From a bacterium D16-36 (GTDB taxonomy: Bacteria > Bacillota > Clostridia > Lachnospirales > Lachnospiraceae): a DNA stretch of 37,883 nt. The position numbers were made by a program, and so were the translations under genes. Each line of letters starts with the position of its first letter. The stretch's first letter is position 1. The notes under the pieces were generated by a model that was not told the DNA's origin, did no database searches, and saw only the letters and a program-made list of their open reading frames with translations. Where the stretch lies: positions 1 to 37,883 of the forward strand of contig RAYF01000055.1 in NCBI GenBank assembly GCA_003611745.1. Reading direction: 5' to 3'. Of this stretch, positions 7,099 to 18,100 are shown in pieces.

Positions 7099-10000
7099 AT
7101 GAAGACAAAATGGGAAAAAAGAGTTAGGAGAACACTGAGTTTGCTGTTGGCGGGTTCTATGGTTCTGTCTCAGGGGCAGGGATTATCGGCGGAGGCATTT
7201 ACGCAGAAAGAGGGGGAAGTGCAGTATTTGAAGGCTTCCCGGCTGCCGGAGGATAAGCTGCCGGAAGGAGACTGCATTTATTTTGGGACTTCTGCAGTAG
7301 AGGTGGAGGAACGGGGAACGTATGCCCTGCGCTTGTACCGCGAGGGTAATCTGGATCAGAAGGCCAGTGTGGATGTTCGTTCCGTTGATATGACGGCCCT
7401 GTATGGTAAGGATTATGAATTTGACATGGAGGGAGTAGAGGAACAGGGGGATGGAAAGACGATCCTCGAGAAACAGATGAAAGGAAAGAAGATCGAGGCG
7501 GCGGTGGAACAGGATGTCCTTTCTTTAGAGGAAAGTCTGGCGGTAACGGAGAAGCCGGAGTTTACAGTGGCAGATGATTCGTCTGCAGACACGGCTGCAT
7601 CAAAGAGTTCCCTTGCCAAAGAGAAAGAGAAGCAGACTGGCAGAAATACCAGAAAACTGAAAACGGGGGAGGATGAAACGGCGCAGAGCATGATGGACGC
7701 TGTAATGGAAAATCTGGTATCAGATTCTATAGAATGCTTGGATGCCTCTGCTGTCTGCAAGGTGGATTTTGCTTCGGGAGAAGCAGAGAAGATCATCAAG
7801 TTCAAAGTGCTGGAGGATAAGAAGAGTGAGGGCACGGAACTTTTTTCTTTCGTTTTATCGAATGCTGTAGGGGCAAAGCCATATGAGGTTACCTGCGCAT
7901 CGATTTCCATTCGGGATGACGAGAAGGCAGTGCGATCCAGAATATCCTTTACAGAGCCCAAGTACCGGGCGGAGGATGGGAAGGCAGCCTTAAAGATCCG
8001 CCGGGAGAAAGCAGAGTATTCTCTATGCGAAATGATTATATATACCAGTGGGGATACTGCCAAAGCCGGGAAAGATTATGGGGAAAAATATGAAACCGTG
8101 GCCTTTATGCCCTATGAGCTGGAAAAAGAAATCGAGATACCTGTGATGGGGAATGGCGTATTCCGGGTGTTTTTGTCAGATTTCCAGGCATGTGAAGAGG
8201 GCAAACATACAGAGGCAGAGGTTGTCATTGGAGAGAGTGGGGAGAGGGGGAGAAAAAAAGTCTCTTCTTCAAGAAAAAAAGCTGATCAGACGGATGCCGA
8301 CGGCACACAGTCTTTTAGCATCTCGATTTCCGATAAAAATTATTCAGTAAAGTATAAAATGAATGAGAAGTCCGGTAAGATTATGGATAACAGCTATGAT
8401 CCATCTGTTGAGGTTGGTACCTATTATTTCTCGGCAGATCAGAATCATGGCGGAATATTTACTTATGACAATAAATACCTGTTTGGGGATAAGCCTTATT
8501 GGTGCGGGCGTTGGGAGGACACGTATCACTTTGACGATAAAAAGGGGGACAGCATGGGACCCCAGCATTTTGGCAAATTGGAGTATTACCATACCTGGGT
8601 GGGGGCGAAAGGAGGCGCCTGGGCAGAGTCTGCTAAAGAGATTCCCGGCCTGTATTATCAGTATTTTGTCAATGATTGGAGGAGCAAGGACAGTTTCGGC
8701 GGCGGCCAGCGTGCAAAGCTCGAATTATTTGATGGCAATAATGAAAAGGTGGATGCCAAAGTGGACGGACAATTTGACAGAAGCCAAGACAAGGCACCTG
8801 TGAAGAATACCAAGGATGCAATATTGTATGCCAGAGCGGTGTCTGTTGATGAGGATGGTGGGAGAACTCCCAAAAGTTATGTGGAGTTTTACGGCTTGTG
8901 TGCGATGTATAAAAAGTTTAATGTGACCCTGCTGCCGTCAGCAAATAAAAAGTATCGCACAGGAACAAAAGATTCCTATCTGGAGACAAAGCCATTGCAG
9001 ATGCAGTTAAATTGCGGTGCACAAGTGCTTTATGATAATCAATCCAGAAATATCTATGCTAACCCGGATGAACAGCAGACCAATCTGGTGTTTACAGTGC
9101 AGGACACCCAGCTTGGCGGCGAGGTCGGAAAGTTCGGCCATATTTCCGGGTATGAGATTACAATTGATCCCAGCAGTGCAGATAAGAAAATGACAGTCAG
9201 GTATCCAGAGGATTTTGTATCATGGCTGAAGAAGAAGAAAGGGACAGAGTCCCTTACGGATAAGATTACTTTTTCATCAGAGTCTGTTGACAATGAGATC
9301 AAGAAGGTGAATGCCAATATTGATACGGTACCTTATGATGGATATTTCATCAATTGGATTGGCAGCATCCAGAAGGATGTAAAAAATGACGGATACGGAT
9401 ATATGCAAAACCTTAAATTCCGCCCTCTCATCGATTACAATGCTGTGTCGGTGGAGGTCCTGGCCCCGAAAGGGGAAGGAGCGGGTCATTTTACGGACTC
9501 TCAGTTGTCGCATTTAGGGAAATATAATTTCCACGCAGGAGATTCCCTTGATCTGTCAGCGCTGGCAGAGGATGAAGATAAATATCACGTTGCAGGTTAT
9601 GAAGTGTCCGTGAATGGCGGCATTAGCTATAATGCCATCACTGACGGTTCTTATCTTCTGTTGAGGTCAGATACGGATTACCTGATCCGTCCGATTATCC
9701 AGAAAAATACCAATGGGATAGAGATACGTTTTAAGGATGGGGCGGAAAAGTATTTTGAGGTACAAGGCTTGATTGGCCAGAGCAAGCTGGAGGGCCGGCC
9801 GGAATATAAAGGAAAGAATTATTTGAATCTGAATCCCAAGGCAGACAGCGTTCGGGAAATGATGGAACCGGTAGTGGGCAAAGACTACATCATACGGATT
9901 GCCGTGAAGCACCAGGAGGCAGGTAAGGTGTACCGTCCTCTGGTAAAGCTGAAATCAAAAAACACAAACTATACCACACAGGTCTTTCCGATGATAGCGG

Positions 10001-13000
10001 CTGCGGACACAGAGGATAATATTGTGGAAATCGGGATGACTGAGATGAAGGAGTCTGATATACGCAGATATACAGTCACAGGAACCCTGGTGTCCGCTTT
10101 TGCGCCAATCCGCAGTACAGGGCAGGATATATCAAAGACAGAGCTTCCGGTTTCCAACTATACTTTGTCATTAGGTACAGGCAAGCAGAGTGTTGATGAA
10201 AAGACAGGGGATTATCTGCTTGAGACGGTCAGTTCCACGACGGGAAATACCGGGGAGTATACCCTGATGGACATACAGGGACGCAGTGGGGATGTAATAC
10301 CTGTTTTGATTTCCAACGGTATTTCCAATGGACAGATCGTGGATGTCAAATTGACCGATTATTTTCTGTCATCCGATGGGGGCTATCAGGTGCAGGCAGG
10401 CAATACCAGGCTTATCTATCCTTATCAGATGCCGGAGGTAACAAGCATCACTTATAGCTATGATAATAGCATGCACAACCAGACCGCGGACTTTCGGGAT
10501 AATTCCGTCCGCCTCTATGATGATACCCTGACTGTGACAGCAAAAGTCAACCCTTACGGCAGAAAAATTAAGGAAGCCGTGTTTACGGTTTATACTGTCA
10601 CAGGGGCGACACAGGAATATCATGCGGCAGAGAGTGAGTACAATAAAAATACCTTTGAATGCGTGATACCGAAGATGTTGGAAAACCTGCATAATGGCGA
10701 CAGGATTAAGGTACGTCTGGTGGATGCCGAGGAAAAAGTAGTTGAAAATGGGGAGAAAGTATACGATGATGAGGGTCAGGAAATCAAAGGGATGTCAGTG
10801 GCGATGGAATATCCGGATGTAGATACCGGCCTGGTATTTTATATCGAGAATGTTTTGTTAGCTCCTCAGACATATGACATGGATCAGTGTCAGCCGGTCA
10901 ATGTTCCTATTATGGGAGCAACTTCGGCGAATGCCAAATCTGGTATACTTTCCTTTGGCAAAACGAAGTGGCCGCAAGGAAATGGAAATGGTTATACGAT
11001 TACGATTGGCATTGATGGGCTGATTAGCAATCTCCCTGCACCAAATACCCAGCAGAAACTTGGCATGATTAAAAAATTTGAAAATGATCTGGGTTTGTTA
11101 GCTGCCGGAGGGAGTGGAAATACATCAGAAGATGTTATGTATAAAGCCTATACCGGGGATGAAAAGGCATCTTTACAAAAAGCGCCTTTGAAGGATGAAA
11201 AGGCAGAGGTAGACAAAATGGTAAAGAAGACCAAGGAAGACCCTGGCAGCAGTGCGAAAAATGCTCAGGCGGGATTAAATGGAAGCGCCAAGATGGCGAT
11301 TGACGTAGGGCTCGTGCTCAGTTTTAATTATTTGTATGACCCGGTGCGCCAGGAGTATGTTTTTATCGGCGGAGGCGTTTGCGTCGGAGGAACCTTTACC
11401 TTTAATAAGACAATGTATCTGGTTTTGGAATGTGTTCCGATGTTTATTAATATAACCGGTACGCTTCAGCTGGGAGCAGCGGTTTCTTATCCCACTCCGG
11501 AAGGAAACGAAGCAATGACAGCAGGGGACTTTGACAGCTATTCCGGCAATCTTGCCCAAAGGCTTGAGGAGACAGTTTCCAGCCTGAACCTGATGTTTTC
11601 TGGCAAGATACAGGCTGGTGTAGGGCTTTGCGGCGTTGTTTCTGCGAGAGGATATGTTTCTACCAGGCTTCAATTTGATGTAGGGATTTCGAATGCAAAA
11701 AGCGGCGCTTTGATGGAGCTGACTGGCGGTTTTGGTGTTGATTTATTGCTGTTCAGCATGAATATTGACTGCGTTACAGGACGCATTGGTTTTGGAACAC
11801 TGGAGAAAAAGGGAGGCTTTGATTTCTTTGGCGGCCTGCTAAGCGCTGATTTGCAAAAGGCGGGCAAGCAGGCAGGCAGTGTTTCCAAACAGGCAGGTAT
11901 GGGTACTGGAAACAGTGAAACTACCATAAGCCAGTATTCTGCCGGTACATCAAATATGGCAACGTTTGGAACAGGGGATGGGAGACACCGTGCCTCTCTG
12001 GAACAGGTATCTGTGAATCCGCTTCTGGAGAATGCTGCCGACCGGACCAGACCGCGGTTGATTCCTCTGGAGGATGGAAAGAAGATGATGGTATTTGTTG
12101 GCAATAGGGGGGATGAGGATTCTTTAAATAATCTGGCATTATATTATTCGGTTTATGATGGTAGTAAATGGGATTCACCGGAGATAGTTTGTGATGATGG
12201 CACAGTGGATTCTATGCCTGATATCAAGAAGGTAAAAAATAATGTAGTGATTGCATGGGCCGATGCAGACAGGGAGTTTACCTCGCAGGATAAGCCTGCA
12301 GAGCAGTTGGGCAGCATGGGGATTTCCCTTGCAGTATATGATATTACTGCAGGAAAGATGGGAGAAGAAATCAATTTGCTGCAGGGTGACAAATATTGCA
12401 ATCTGGCTCCTAAGATCAATGTGGATGATACTACCGTTTACTGTAGTTATATGAAACGGGATCTGACAGGTGCAACGAAAGAAGACCTCCTGAATTTTGA
12501 GAAAATATATTCCACGATGGCATATGTATCTTATGATTTTGAGAAACAGCAAAAGCAGGGAGAGAGATTTATCGAAATCTATCATGACAGATTGGATGAT
12601 CCTCTTGTTCTGGATTACAATTCCGTCGTTACTCAGGTAAATGGGGAATCCTATCTGTTATCGACTTATACGGTTGATGAGGATAATGACCTGGATACGG
12701 GGGAGGATAAAGAATTGTATCTGGAAATCTTCAATCTGGCAACCGGAAGAAACTATTACCCAATCCGTATCTCACAGGACAATATCTGCCAGTCTAATCC
12801 TAAATTGACAGATATCAATGGTGTGGTATATCTGACATGGCTCGACAACGGATATATATTCCAGCTCATGGATGTGTCAAAGCTTTTGAAGGCATTCTTT
12901 GATACATCTACCGGCACATACTCTGTTCCTCTGGAAGGGGAGGACGGTGCGTCGGAGGAAACGAAGACAGTTACTGTGGATAAAGAAAAGTATATTCAGG

Positions 13001-15024
13001 CTTATGTAGATGGTGATCATAAGAATGCGACTTGGTATCAGCAGGGGGCAAAGGCTCTCGGATTGGAACAAGAATACTACGAAGATAGTATTTATGAGCA
13101 TGCAGCGCAGGGCAATTTCGAGACAGATTCTGCCAATCTTGCCCAGAATGAGGATGTGAATACCAATATTTCTTCTTATATACTGACAACAGATGGAGAT
13201 GATATTTTTATCTTCTTTACAGAATTTGGTACGGAACAGGAATCCACCGGCATGGAGATCTATGGAGCCAGATACCTGAGAAAGATGGATGCAGTAGGAG
13301 AGGAAGTGTCAGATGACCTTACGGAGGAAGTAAGATGGGGATTTGGCAAGGCAGTGCAGATTACCAATAATAATAAAGTGATTGATGAGCTGGATCTCTA
13401 TATGACGGAGGAAGGCAGAGTCAACGCTGTGTCTAATTATTATGACCAGTGGATTGATCGGGATGGCAAAATACAGTACGGCGCCAATAAACTGGTAGAA
13501 ATTGCATTTGGGACAACGAATTCCCTGAAAGTAAAAGATGACATGATTAACCTGCCTACGCAGCTGGCACAGGGAGAGACTGACCAGATTACTTTTGAGG
13601 TAGAAAATAATGGGCTGCTTACGGCAAATGGTTTTGATTATGTTGTAAGCCAGATAAGCGGAGGAAAAGAAACGGTTATTGATGAAAACCATAAGGATAT
13701 CAGCTTGGATGCCGGGGAGAGTATCGGTGTGACAGTGTCATGGAAGATTCCGGACAATCTTTCGGATACCAGTATCCGGGTTAGCATTTTAGAGACTGGT
13801 GTGGATCAGAAGAAATCCGTGGTGTTAGAAAGAAAAGTACCGTATGAGAGTAAGGTACAGTTTTCCGAGAGTGAGGTGTTGTGGAATGGGACAGAACCTT
13901 ATGTAAAGGCTGTCGTGAAAAATAAAGGAAATATTGCATCTGAGGAATGCCAGGGCGTACTCTACAAGTTAAAGACGGTAGAAAAGGATGGAAATTCTTA
14001 TATGGATGAAGAAAAAAAATATGCGGCATTTACCGTTCCGGCTCTGGCATCCGGTGAGGAAAAGACGATAGAGATTCCATTTAGCCCTTCTGTCAGAGAT
14101 TATAGTACCTTGGGTATAATAGATCTGAAGTTGGAGGCTATGTCTGATGAAGAATCTATTGCAGATGCCTATACACAACTGACAGTGACAGGTCCGGTAT
14201 GTGCAGAGATTAATGATGGAGAGAAATCTATCAGCCTTATGGCCGGAGATAAGACTGTTCTCAAAGCAAAGGCAGCTCCCTGGAACGAGATTGCAGGAAG
14301 CAGGAGTTTCTATTCTACGGATATGAGTGTGGCTGTAGTAGAGGAGAATGGTACTGTCACAGGAATCCGGGAGGGTAATGCGAAGATTTGTGTATATTAT
14401 CCGAACTATGGTGTAGCTTCCTCCATTGAAGTGTCTGTTAAGGGAGAAAATCCGGCGCCTTCTTCCGAAACCGGTACGGATAAAATCAAGCTGGCAAAGA
14501 AAAACTTGACTGTGGCACCGGGAAAGACGAAGAGCATCAGCTTCACTGCTGTCCCATCAGCCGGAGCGGGCGGGCCCGCAGCAGTGACTGTGTCCGTATC
14601 CGGAAATAAGCACATAAAAGCTAAAATAAGCGGATCTAAGGTTAAGGTGACAGCGAATAAGAAGGCAGAGAAAGGTTCTTCTGCCACAGTGACATTAAAA
14701 TCAAAAAATGCTTCTGCAAAGACAGTGAAAGCAACATTGAAGGTGAGGGTGCAGAATAAGGTTAAGAAGGCAGTTTTGGTGCAAAAGTCTCTTACAGTCA
14801 AGAAGGGAAAGACAGGGAAGCTGATAATAAAAATCAAGGTTCAGAACCAGAATCAGCGAACGACAGATTCTGTAAAAATTTCTTCCAGCCTGGCTGGTAT
14901 TGTAAAGACTTCTGTCAAGAAGAAAAAAATAACAGTGAGTTTGAAGGGAAAGAAAAAAGGGAAGAAAAAAGTTGCAATCCAAGTGGGGTCTAAAAAAGTG
15001 AAAATTATGCTGCGTGTGCGCTAA
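7099..15024 (+). CDS. Giant secreted Calx-beta / CARDB-like / Ig-like surface protein (2641 aa)
   Basis: A signal peptide (basic start, L-S-L-L-L-A-G-S core, cut near residue 30) leads a very large extracellular protein. Residues about 56-275 look like one Calx-beta domain split by a Lys/Glu-rich insert of about 100 residues; a second Calx-beta follows at 281-378. Residues about 380-1390 are beta-rich and unassigned. Two glycine- and hydrophobic-rich beta regions lie near 1394-1460 and 1503-1577. A BNR/propeller-like part spans about 1636-2064, two CARDB-like modules about 2145-2363, a Big_2 Ig-like domain about 2368-2450 and Lys-rich Ig-like modules to the end. There is no LPxTG, SLH or C-terminal helix, so any wall binding may rest on the cationic tail. 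ATG 7099 is preferred over ATG 7087 because GAGGG lies 5 nt upstream of it. Role unknown; adhesion or polymer binding is inference. Confidence 0.75.
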   Translation: MKTKWEKRVRRTLSLLLAGSMVLSQGQGLSAEAFTQKEGEVQYLKASRLPEDKLPEGDCIYFGTSAVEVEERGTYALRLYREGNLDQKASVDVRSVDMTALYGKDYEFDMEGVEEQGDGKTILEKQMKGKKIEAAVEQDVLSLEESLAVTEKPEFTVADDSSADTAASKSSLAKEKEKQTGRNTRKLKTGEDETAQSMMDAVMENLVSDSIECLDASAVCKVDFASGEAEKIIKFKVLEDKKSEGTELFSFVLSNAVGAKPYEVTCASISIRDDEKAVRSRISFTEPKYRAEDGKAALKIRREKAEYSLCEMIIYTSGDTAKAGKDYGEKYETVAFMPYELEKEIEIPVMGNGVFRVFLSDFQACEEGKHTEAEVVIGESGERGRKKVSSSRKKADQTDADGTQSFSISISDKNYSVKYKMNEKSGKIMDNSYDPSVEVGTYYFSADQNHGGIFTYDNKYLFGDKPYWCGRWEDTYHFDDKKGDSMGPQHFGKLEYYHTWVGAKGGAWAESAKEIPGLYYQYFVNDWRSKDSFGGGQRAKLELFDGNNEKVDAKVDGQFDRSQDKAPVKNTKDAILYARAVSVDEDGGRTPKSYVEFYGLCAMYKKFNVTLLPSANKKYRTGTKDSYLETKPLQMQLNCGAQVLYDNQSRNIYANPDEQQTNLVFTVQDTQLGGEVGKFGHISGYEITIDPSSADKKMTVRYPEDFVSWLKKKKGTESLTDKITFSSESVDNEIKKVNANIDTVPYDGYFINWIGSIQKDVKNDGYGYMQNLKFRPLIDYNAVSVEVLAPKGEGAGHFTDSQLSHLGKYNFHAGDSLDLSALAEDEDKYHVAGYEVSVNGGISYNAITDGSYLLLRSDTDYLIRPIIQKNTNGIEIRFKDGAEKYFEVQGLIGQSKLEGRPEYKGKNYLNLNPKADSVREMMEPVVGKDYIIRIAVKHQEAGKVYRPLVKLKSKNTNYTTQVFPMIAAADTEDNIVEIGMTEMKESDIRRYTVTGTLVSAFAPIRSTGQDISKTELPVSNYTLSLGTGKQSVDEKTGDYLLETVSSTTGNTGEYTLMDIQGRSGDVIPVLISNGISNGQIVDVKLTDYFLSSDGGYQVQAGNTRLIYPYQMPEVTSITYSYDNSMHNQTADFRDNSVRLYDDTLTVTAKVNPYGRKIKEAVFTVYTVTGATQEYHAAESEYNKNTFECVIPKMLENLHNGDRIKVRLVDAEEKVVENGEKVYDDEGQEIKGMSVAMEYPDVDTGLVFYIENVLLAPQTYDMDQCQPVNVPIMGATSANAKSGILSFGKTKWPQGNGNGYTITIGIDGLISNLPAPNTQQKLGMIKKFENDLGLLAAGGSGNTSEDVMYKAYTGDEKASLQKAPLKDEKAEVDKMVKKTKEDPGSSAKNAQAGLNGSAKMAIDVGLVLSFNYLYDPVRQEYVFIGGGVCVGGTFTFNKTMYLVLECVPMFINITGTLQLGAAVSYPTPEGNEAMTAGDFDSYSGNLAQRLEETVSSLNLMFSGKIQAGVGLCGVVSARGYVSTRLQFDVGISNAKSGALMELTGGFGVDLLLFSMNIDCVTGRIGFGTLEKKGGFDFFGGLLSADLQKAGKQAGSVSKQAGMGTGNSETTISQYSAGTSNMATFGTGDGRHRASLEQVSVNPLLENAADRTRPRLIPLEDGKKMMVFVGNRGDEDSLNNLALYYSVYDGSKWDSPEIVCDDGTVDSMPDIKKVKNNVVIAWADADREFTSQDKPAEQLGSMGISLAVYDITAGKMGEEINLLQGDKYCNLAPKINVDDTTVYCSYMKRDLTGATKEDLLNFEKIYSTMAYVSYDFEKQQKQGERFIEIYHDRLDDPLVLDYNSVVTQVNGESYLLSTYTVDEDNDLDTGEDKELYLEIFNLATGRNYYPIRISQDNICQSNPKLTDINGVVYLTWLDNGYIFQLMDVSKLLKAFFDTSTGTYSVPLEGEDGASEETKTVTVDKEKYIQAYVDGDHKNATWYQQGAKALGLEQEYYEDSIYEHAAQGNFETDSANLAQNEDVNTNISSYILTTDGDDIFIFFTEFGTEQESTGMEIYGARYLRKMDAVGEEVSDDLTEEVRWGFGKAVQITNNNKVIDELDLYMTEEGRVNAVSNYYDQWIDRDGKIQYGANKLVEIAFGTTNSLKVKDDMINLPTQLAQGETDQITFEVENNGLLTANGFDYVVSQISGGKETVIDENHKDISLDAGESIGVTVSWKIPDNLSDTSIRVSILETGVDQKKSVVLERKVPYESKVQFSESEVLWNGTEPYVKAVVKNKGNIASEECQGVLYKLKTVEKDGNSYMDEEKKYAAFTVPALASGEEKTIEIPFSPSVRDYSTLGIIDLKLEAMSDEESIADAYTQLTVTGPVCAEINDGEKSISLMAGDKTVLKAKAAPWNEIAGSRSFYSTDMSVAVVEENGTVTGIREGNAKICVYYPNYGVASSIEVSVKGENPAPSSETGTDKIKLAKKNLTVAPGKTKSISFTAVPSAGAGGPAAVTVSVSGNKHIKAKISGSKVKVTANKKAEKGSSATVTLKSKNASAKTVKATLKVRVQNKVKKAVLVQKSLTVKKGKTGKLIIKIKVQNQNQRTTDSVKISSSLAGIVKTSVKKKKITVSLKGKKKGKKKVAIQVGSKKVKIMLRVR

Positions 15025-15062
15025 GGTTGAATGAAGTATTTTATCATAATTCCTGCGCAAAG

Positions 15063-15112
15063 TTTCTGTGCATCCCAAGTTGCGATAGCAACATGCAATA
15101 AATTTGCAGAAA
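15063..15112 (+). other. Bulged hairpin upstream of the propeller-protein gene
   Basis: TTTCTG (15063-15068) and TGCAT (15069-15073) pair with CAGAAA (15107-15112) and ATGCA (15093-15097), enclosing a CCCAA left bulge and GTTGC-GATA-GCAAC. It ends 30 nt before ATG 15143. It resembles hairpin H2 upstream of the previous gene in layout (outer stem, left bulge, inner stem-loop with a contiguous 3' side) but not in sequence. Confidence 0.45.
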
Positions 15113-15142
15113 GTAAACAATCATAGAAAGGATAATTATAGG

Positions 15143-18100
15143 ATGAATAAGAAAGGTAAAATGGCTCTGGTAGTATTGTTAGCTGCAAGTTTATGTTTAT
15201 CTGGCATGGATGGTGTGGCAGTCCACACAGAGGCTGCCAGCAAAAAAGCAACGGTAAAGCTGAACAAAAGCCAGATTTCCCTGAAAAAGGGAAAGAAAGT
15301 AACGTTGAAAGTTGTCACAAAGAACGTCAAGAAAATAGTATCGGTAAAGTGGTCATCAAAAAATAAAAAGACTGCCACAGTAAGCAGCAAGGGTAAGGTA
15401 ACTGCCAAGAAGGCCGGAAAATCTACGGTCATTACCTGCAACGTGAAATATACGACAGCAGATGCCGAAAAAGTCAAGGGGAAAAAACTACAGTGCAAGG
15501 TAACAGTTAAGAAAGATTCCATACAGCCGGAACAGTCAGCCCAGCCTGCGCCAACAGCAGATTCTTCGCAGGAAAAAACGGCATTGATACCGGAGATCAT
15601 GAAGAAAACGAAGGTAGAGCAGAATCCCTATCTCTCTTCGGAGGAATCCATGATACATAATGATATCTATAACTCCGACGTCACAGAGAAGGCTATGCCA
15701 TTAGGGATTTATCCGGAAATTGTGGAATCTGTAGCAAGTGACAGTCCTATTTCACCTCCGACTTTCTTTTATGATAACTACGGTAATGCGATAGCTCCGT
15801 ACAGCCAGATTATGGAGGATGGAACTGTCCTGTCCGGTGGTATCGCCATCCGTTATATGGACAGTAGTGATGTCAGGGTTCTGGGGAAATTCCAGCCGCC
15901 TCTTCACGATCATGGTGCGAAATATGGGATACAGATTTCCTATTCCTTTGTGGATAAGGAGAATTATCTGGTGGGGCCGACAACTCATGGCCATGTCATC
16001 ATGGTTCAGACCTATGACGGGCAGGGAAATATCCTTCCTGTTTTCAGGAAAAAATTGGATGTTGATATTGTATCAGGTGCGGTGAGCATTCTGGGGGATG
16101 AGATTGACAAAAATCTTCTGAGCATTGCCTATGACTATGAGGGAAATCTTTGGTTTGTCACAGGTGGTTTTCACAAAAATCCATCTCATTCGAAAGCTGG
16201 TTTTGTGGGATATCTGGAACGGGAATATATTGACCGCATCCTAGCTGGTGAGAGCGTGGCAGATGTGTCAGGCTACCTTCATTACATGCAGCTTGCGGAG
16301 GGGGAAAATGCAGAAAATGGGATTGCTGCCCACAAAGAGGGATGTGTGATCCTGACAAATAAAACCTGCTATCTTTTTGCCGCCGACGCTTCCGGCGTGA
16401 CGGAGAAATGGAGCAGTTCTTATGAGAGTTCCGGCGGAAAGGCAGCAAATCCGGAGAAAGGAATCAGTGGTGCAGGCCTAGCATGGGGAGGCGGAAGCTC
16501 GCCTACCCTGACAGAGGATATGGTGTTATTTACTGATAATCAGGATGTGGTCAATCTGGTTGCTTTGGATATTCGGACAGGGAAAGAGTTGGTGAAATCT
16601 CCGGTATTGGATTTGGGCGGTGACGTGATTGTTTCCGTGGAAAATTCTATCTGTGTGTATGCGCCGGATGATAAGCGTGCGTCTGTGCTGGTTTGCAACT
16701 GGTATGGGGCAGGAAATGCAGGACTTTTTGAGGAGGGCGCGGATTCTTCGATCCAGACATATGACAATATTTATGATAATAACTGGAGGGAAAAGGGTTC
16801 GTCCTGTCTGATGCCGGGTATAGAGCGCATAGATATTGTGAAACAGGAGGATGGAAGTTATCAGACAGAAAAGATCTGGATCAGGGAAGACCTGAAAGAT
16901 ACTTCTATGATCAAACTCTCTACCTCTGCTGGGTATTACTATGGTTATACCCAGGATGAGGAAACCTCCCAGTGGGGATTTATTGCGTTGGATTATGAAA
17001 CTGGAGAAACGGTGATGTGGCAGCCGGTATCCGCAGAGAATCAATATAACAACATGGCTGTGGGGATTATGCAGGGAAATAATGGAAATTCTATTTACTG
17101 TCCTACCAATTCCCAGACGCTGGTACGCCTTCAGGACCGCTTTGCTTATCTGCCGGAGCAGCCGGAGAAAAAGCTGGATCTCGTGGAAATGGAGCGTCAT
17201 GTGATGGCGCGGAAGGATTTTCAGGAGGCTTCCGGAAGCAGCCAGATTCCTGCCACCTATCTGATGTCTGCTGTCATTGATGACGCAGAAGGGAAGCAGA
17301 CATTGTCCTTCCGTGTAAACGGACTGGAAGGGAGCATTCTGGGATACAATTTGTATTACAGGGGTCAATCAGGTAAACTGAATGAATGTAAAGATATGGC
17401 CATTACAGACATCACAGGGCGGGCCATTGACTGTACGGAAAAACTGACGCCGGAGACCATCTATGAGCTGCGACTGCAGGTAGAGGATTCTGGCAAAATG
17501 GATTGTGACGGAGAGAAGAACCGGATTAAGACAGCCATCATTCTTGCCGCTTCTGAGGATACATCTGCCGCAGAAAAGACCAAGGAAGAACTGTATGCAA
17601 TGGCAGTGAGGGATGCTGCTATTGCAGAGGAAGATGAGATCAAACCATTAGTGTCACTCACCAGGAAAGACCCGCTTGTCAGTTGGGATGACCAGGGACG
17701 TGTCCTTCTGTGTACGTGGCACAGCTATCCGGACAGCTACCCGGAAGGGAAAACAGTAACAGCGGCATGGGGGTATATCTGGACATTTACAGATAAGGAG
17801 ATTGCCACACATGCGGAGGAGCTGAAAAGATCAGAAGATGCTGTGATGCGGATGAGGCAGTTGATTTCCATTGATCCGAACAAGACACACAGCACAGTGA
17901 CAGGTTTGTGGGTGGATCCGAAGGATGTCATACGTCCGGCTTATCAGAGAGATGCCGTTAATGGAAACATGAGCGTAGCATTTCCCGAAGGAGAGGAGGA
18001 CGAAACCTTTAAAAATTGGTTTGACCAAAACATTCTGAGCTCTTATTATTATGGGAATTATCCCTGGACGCGTCTGGGTTACACTTATGACTGGGCTGAT

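Noticed and set aside
7413-8063. Minus-strand frame of 216 codons in the giant gene
   Set aside because: Ser-rich complement of the Lys/Glu-rich coding strand; no start signals.
15104-15142. TTG 15104 as start of the propeller protein
   Set aside because: It adds 13 residues before the signal peptide, overlaps the hairpin and lacks a ribosome site. ATG 15143 is better.
16526-17368. Long minus-strand frame of 280 codons
   Set aside because: It lies wholly inside the propeller gene, has no ribosome site and an unlikely composition; it is a shadow frame.
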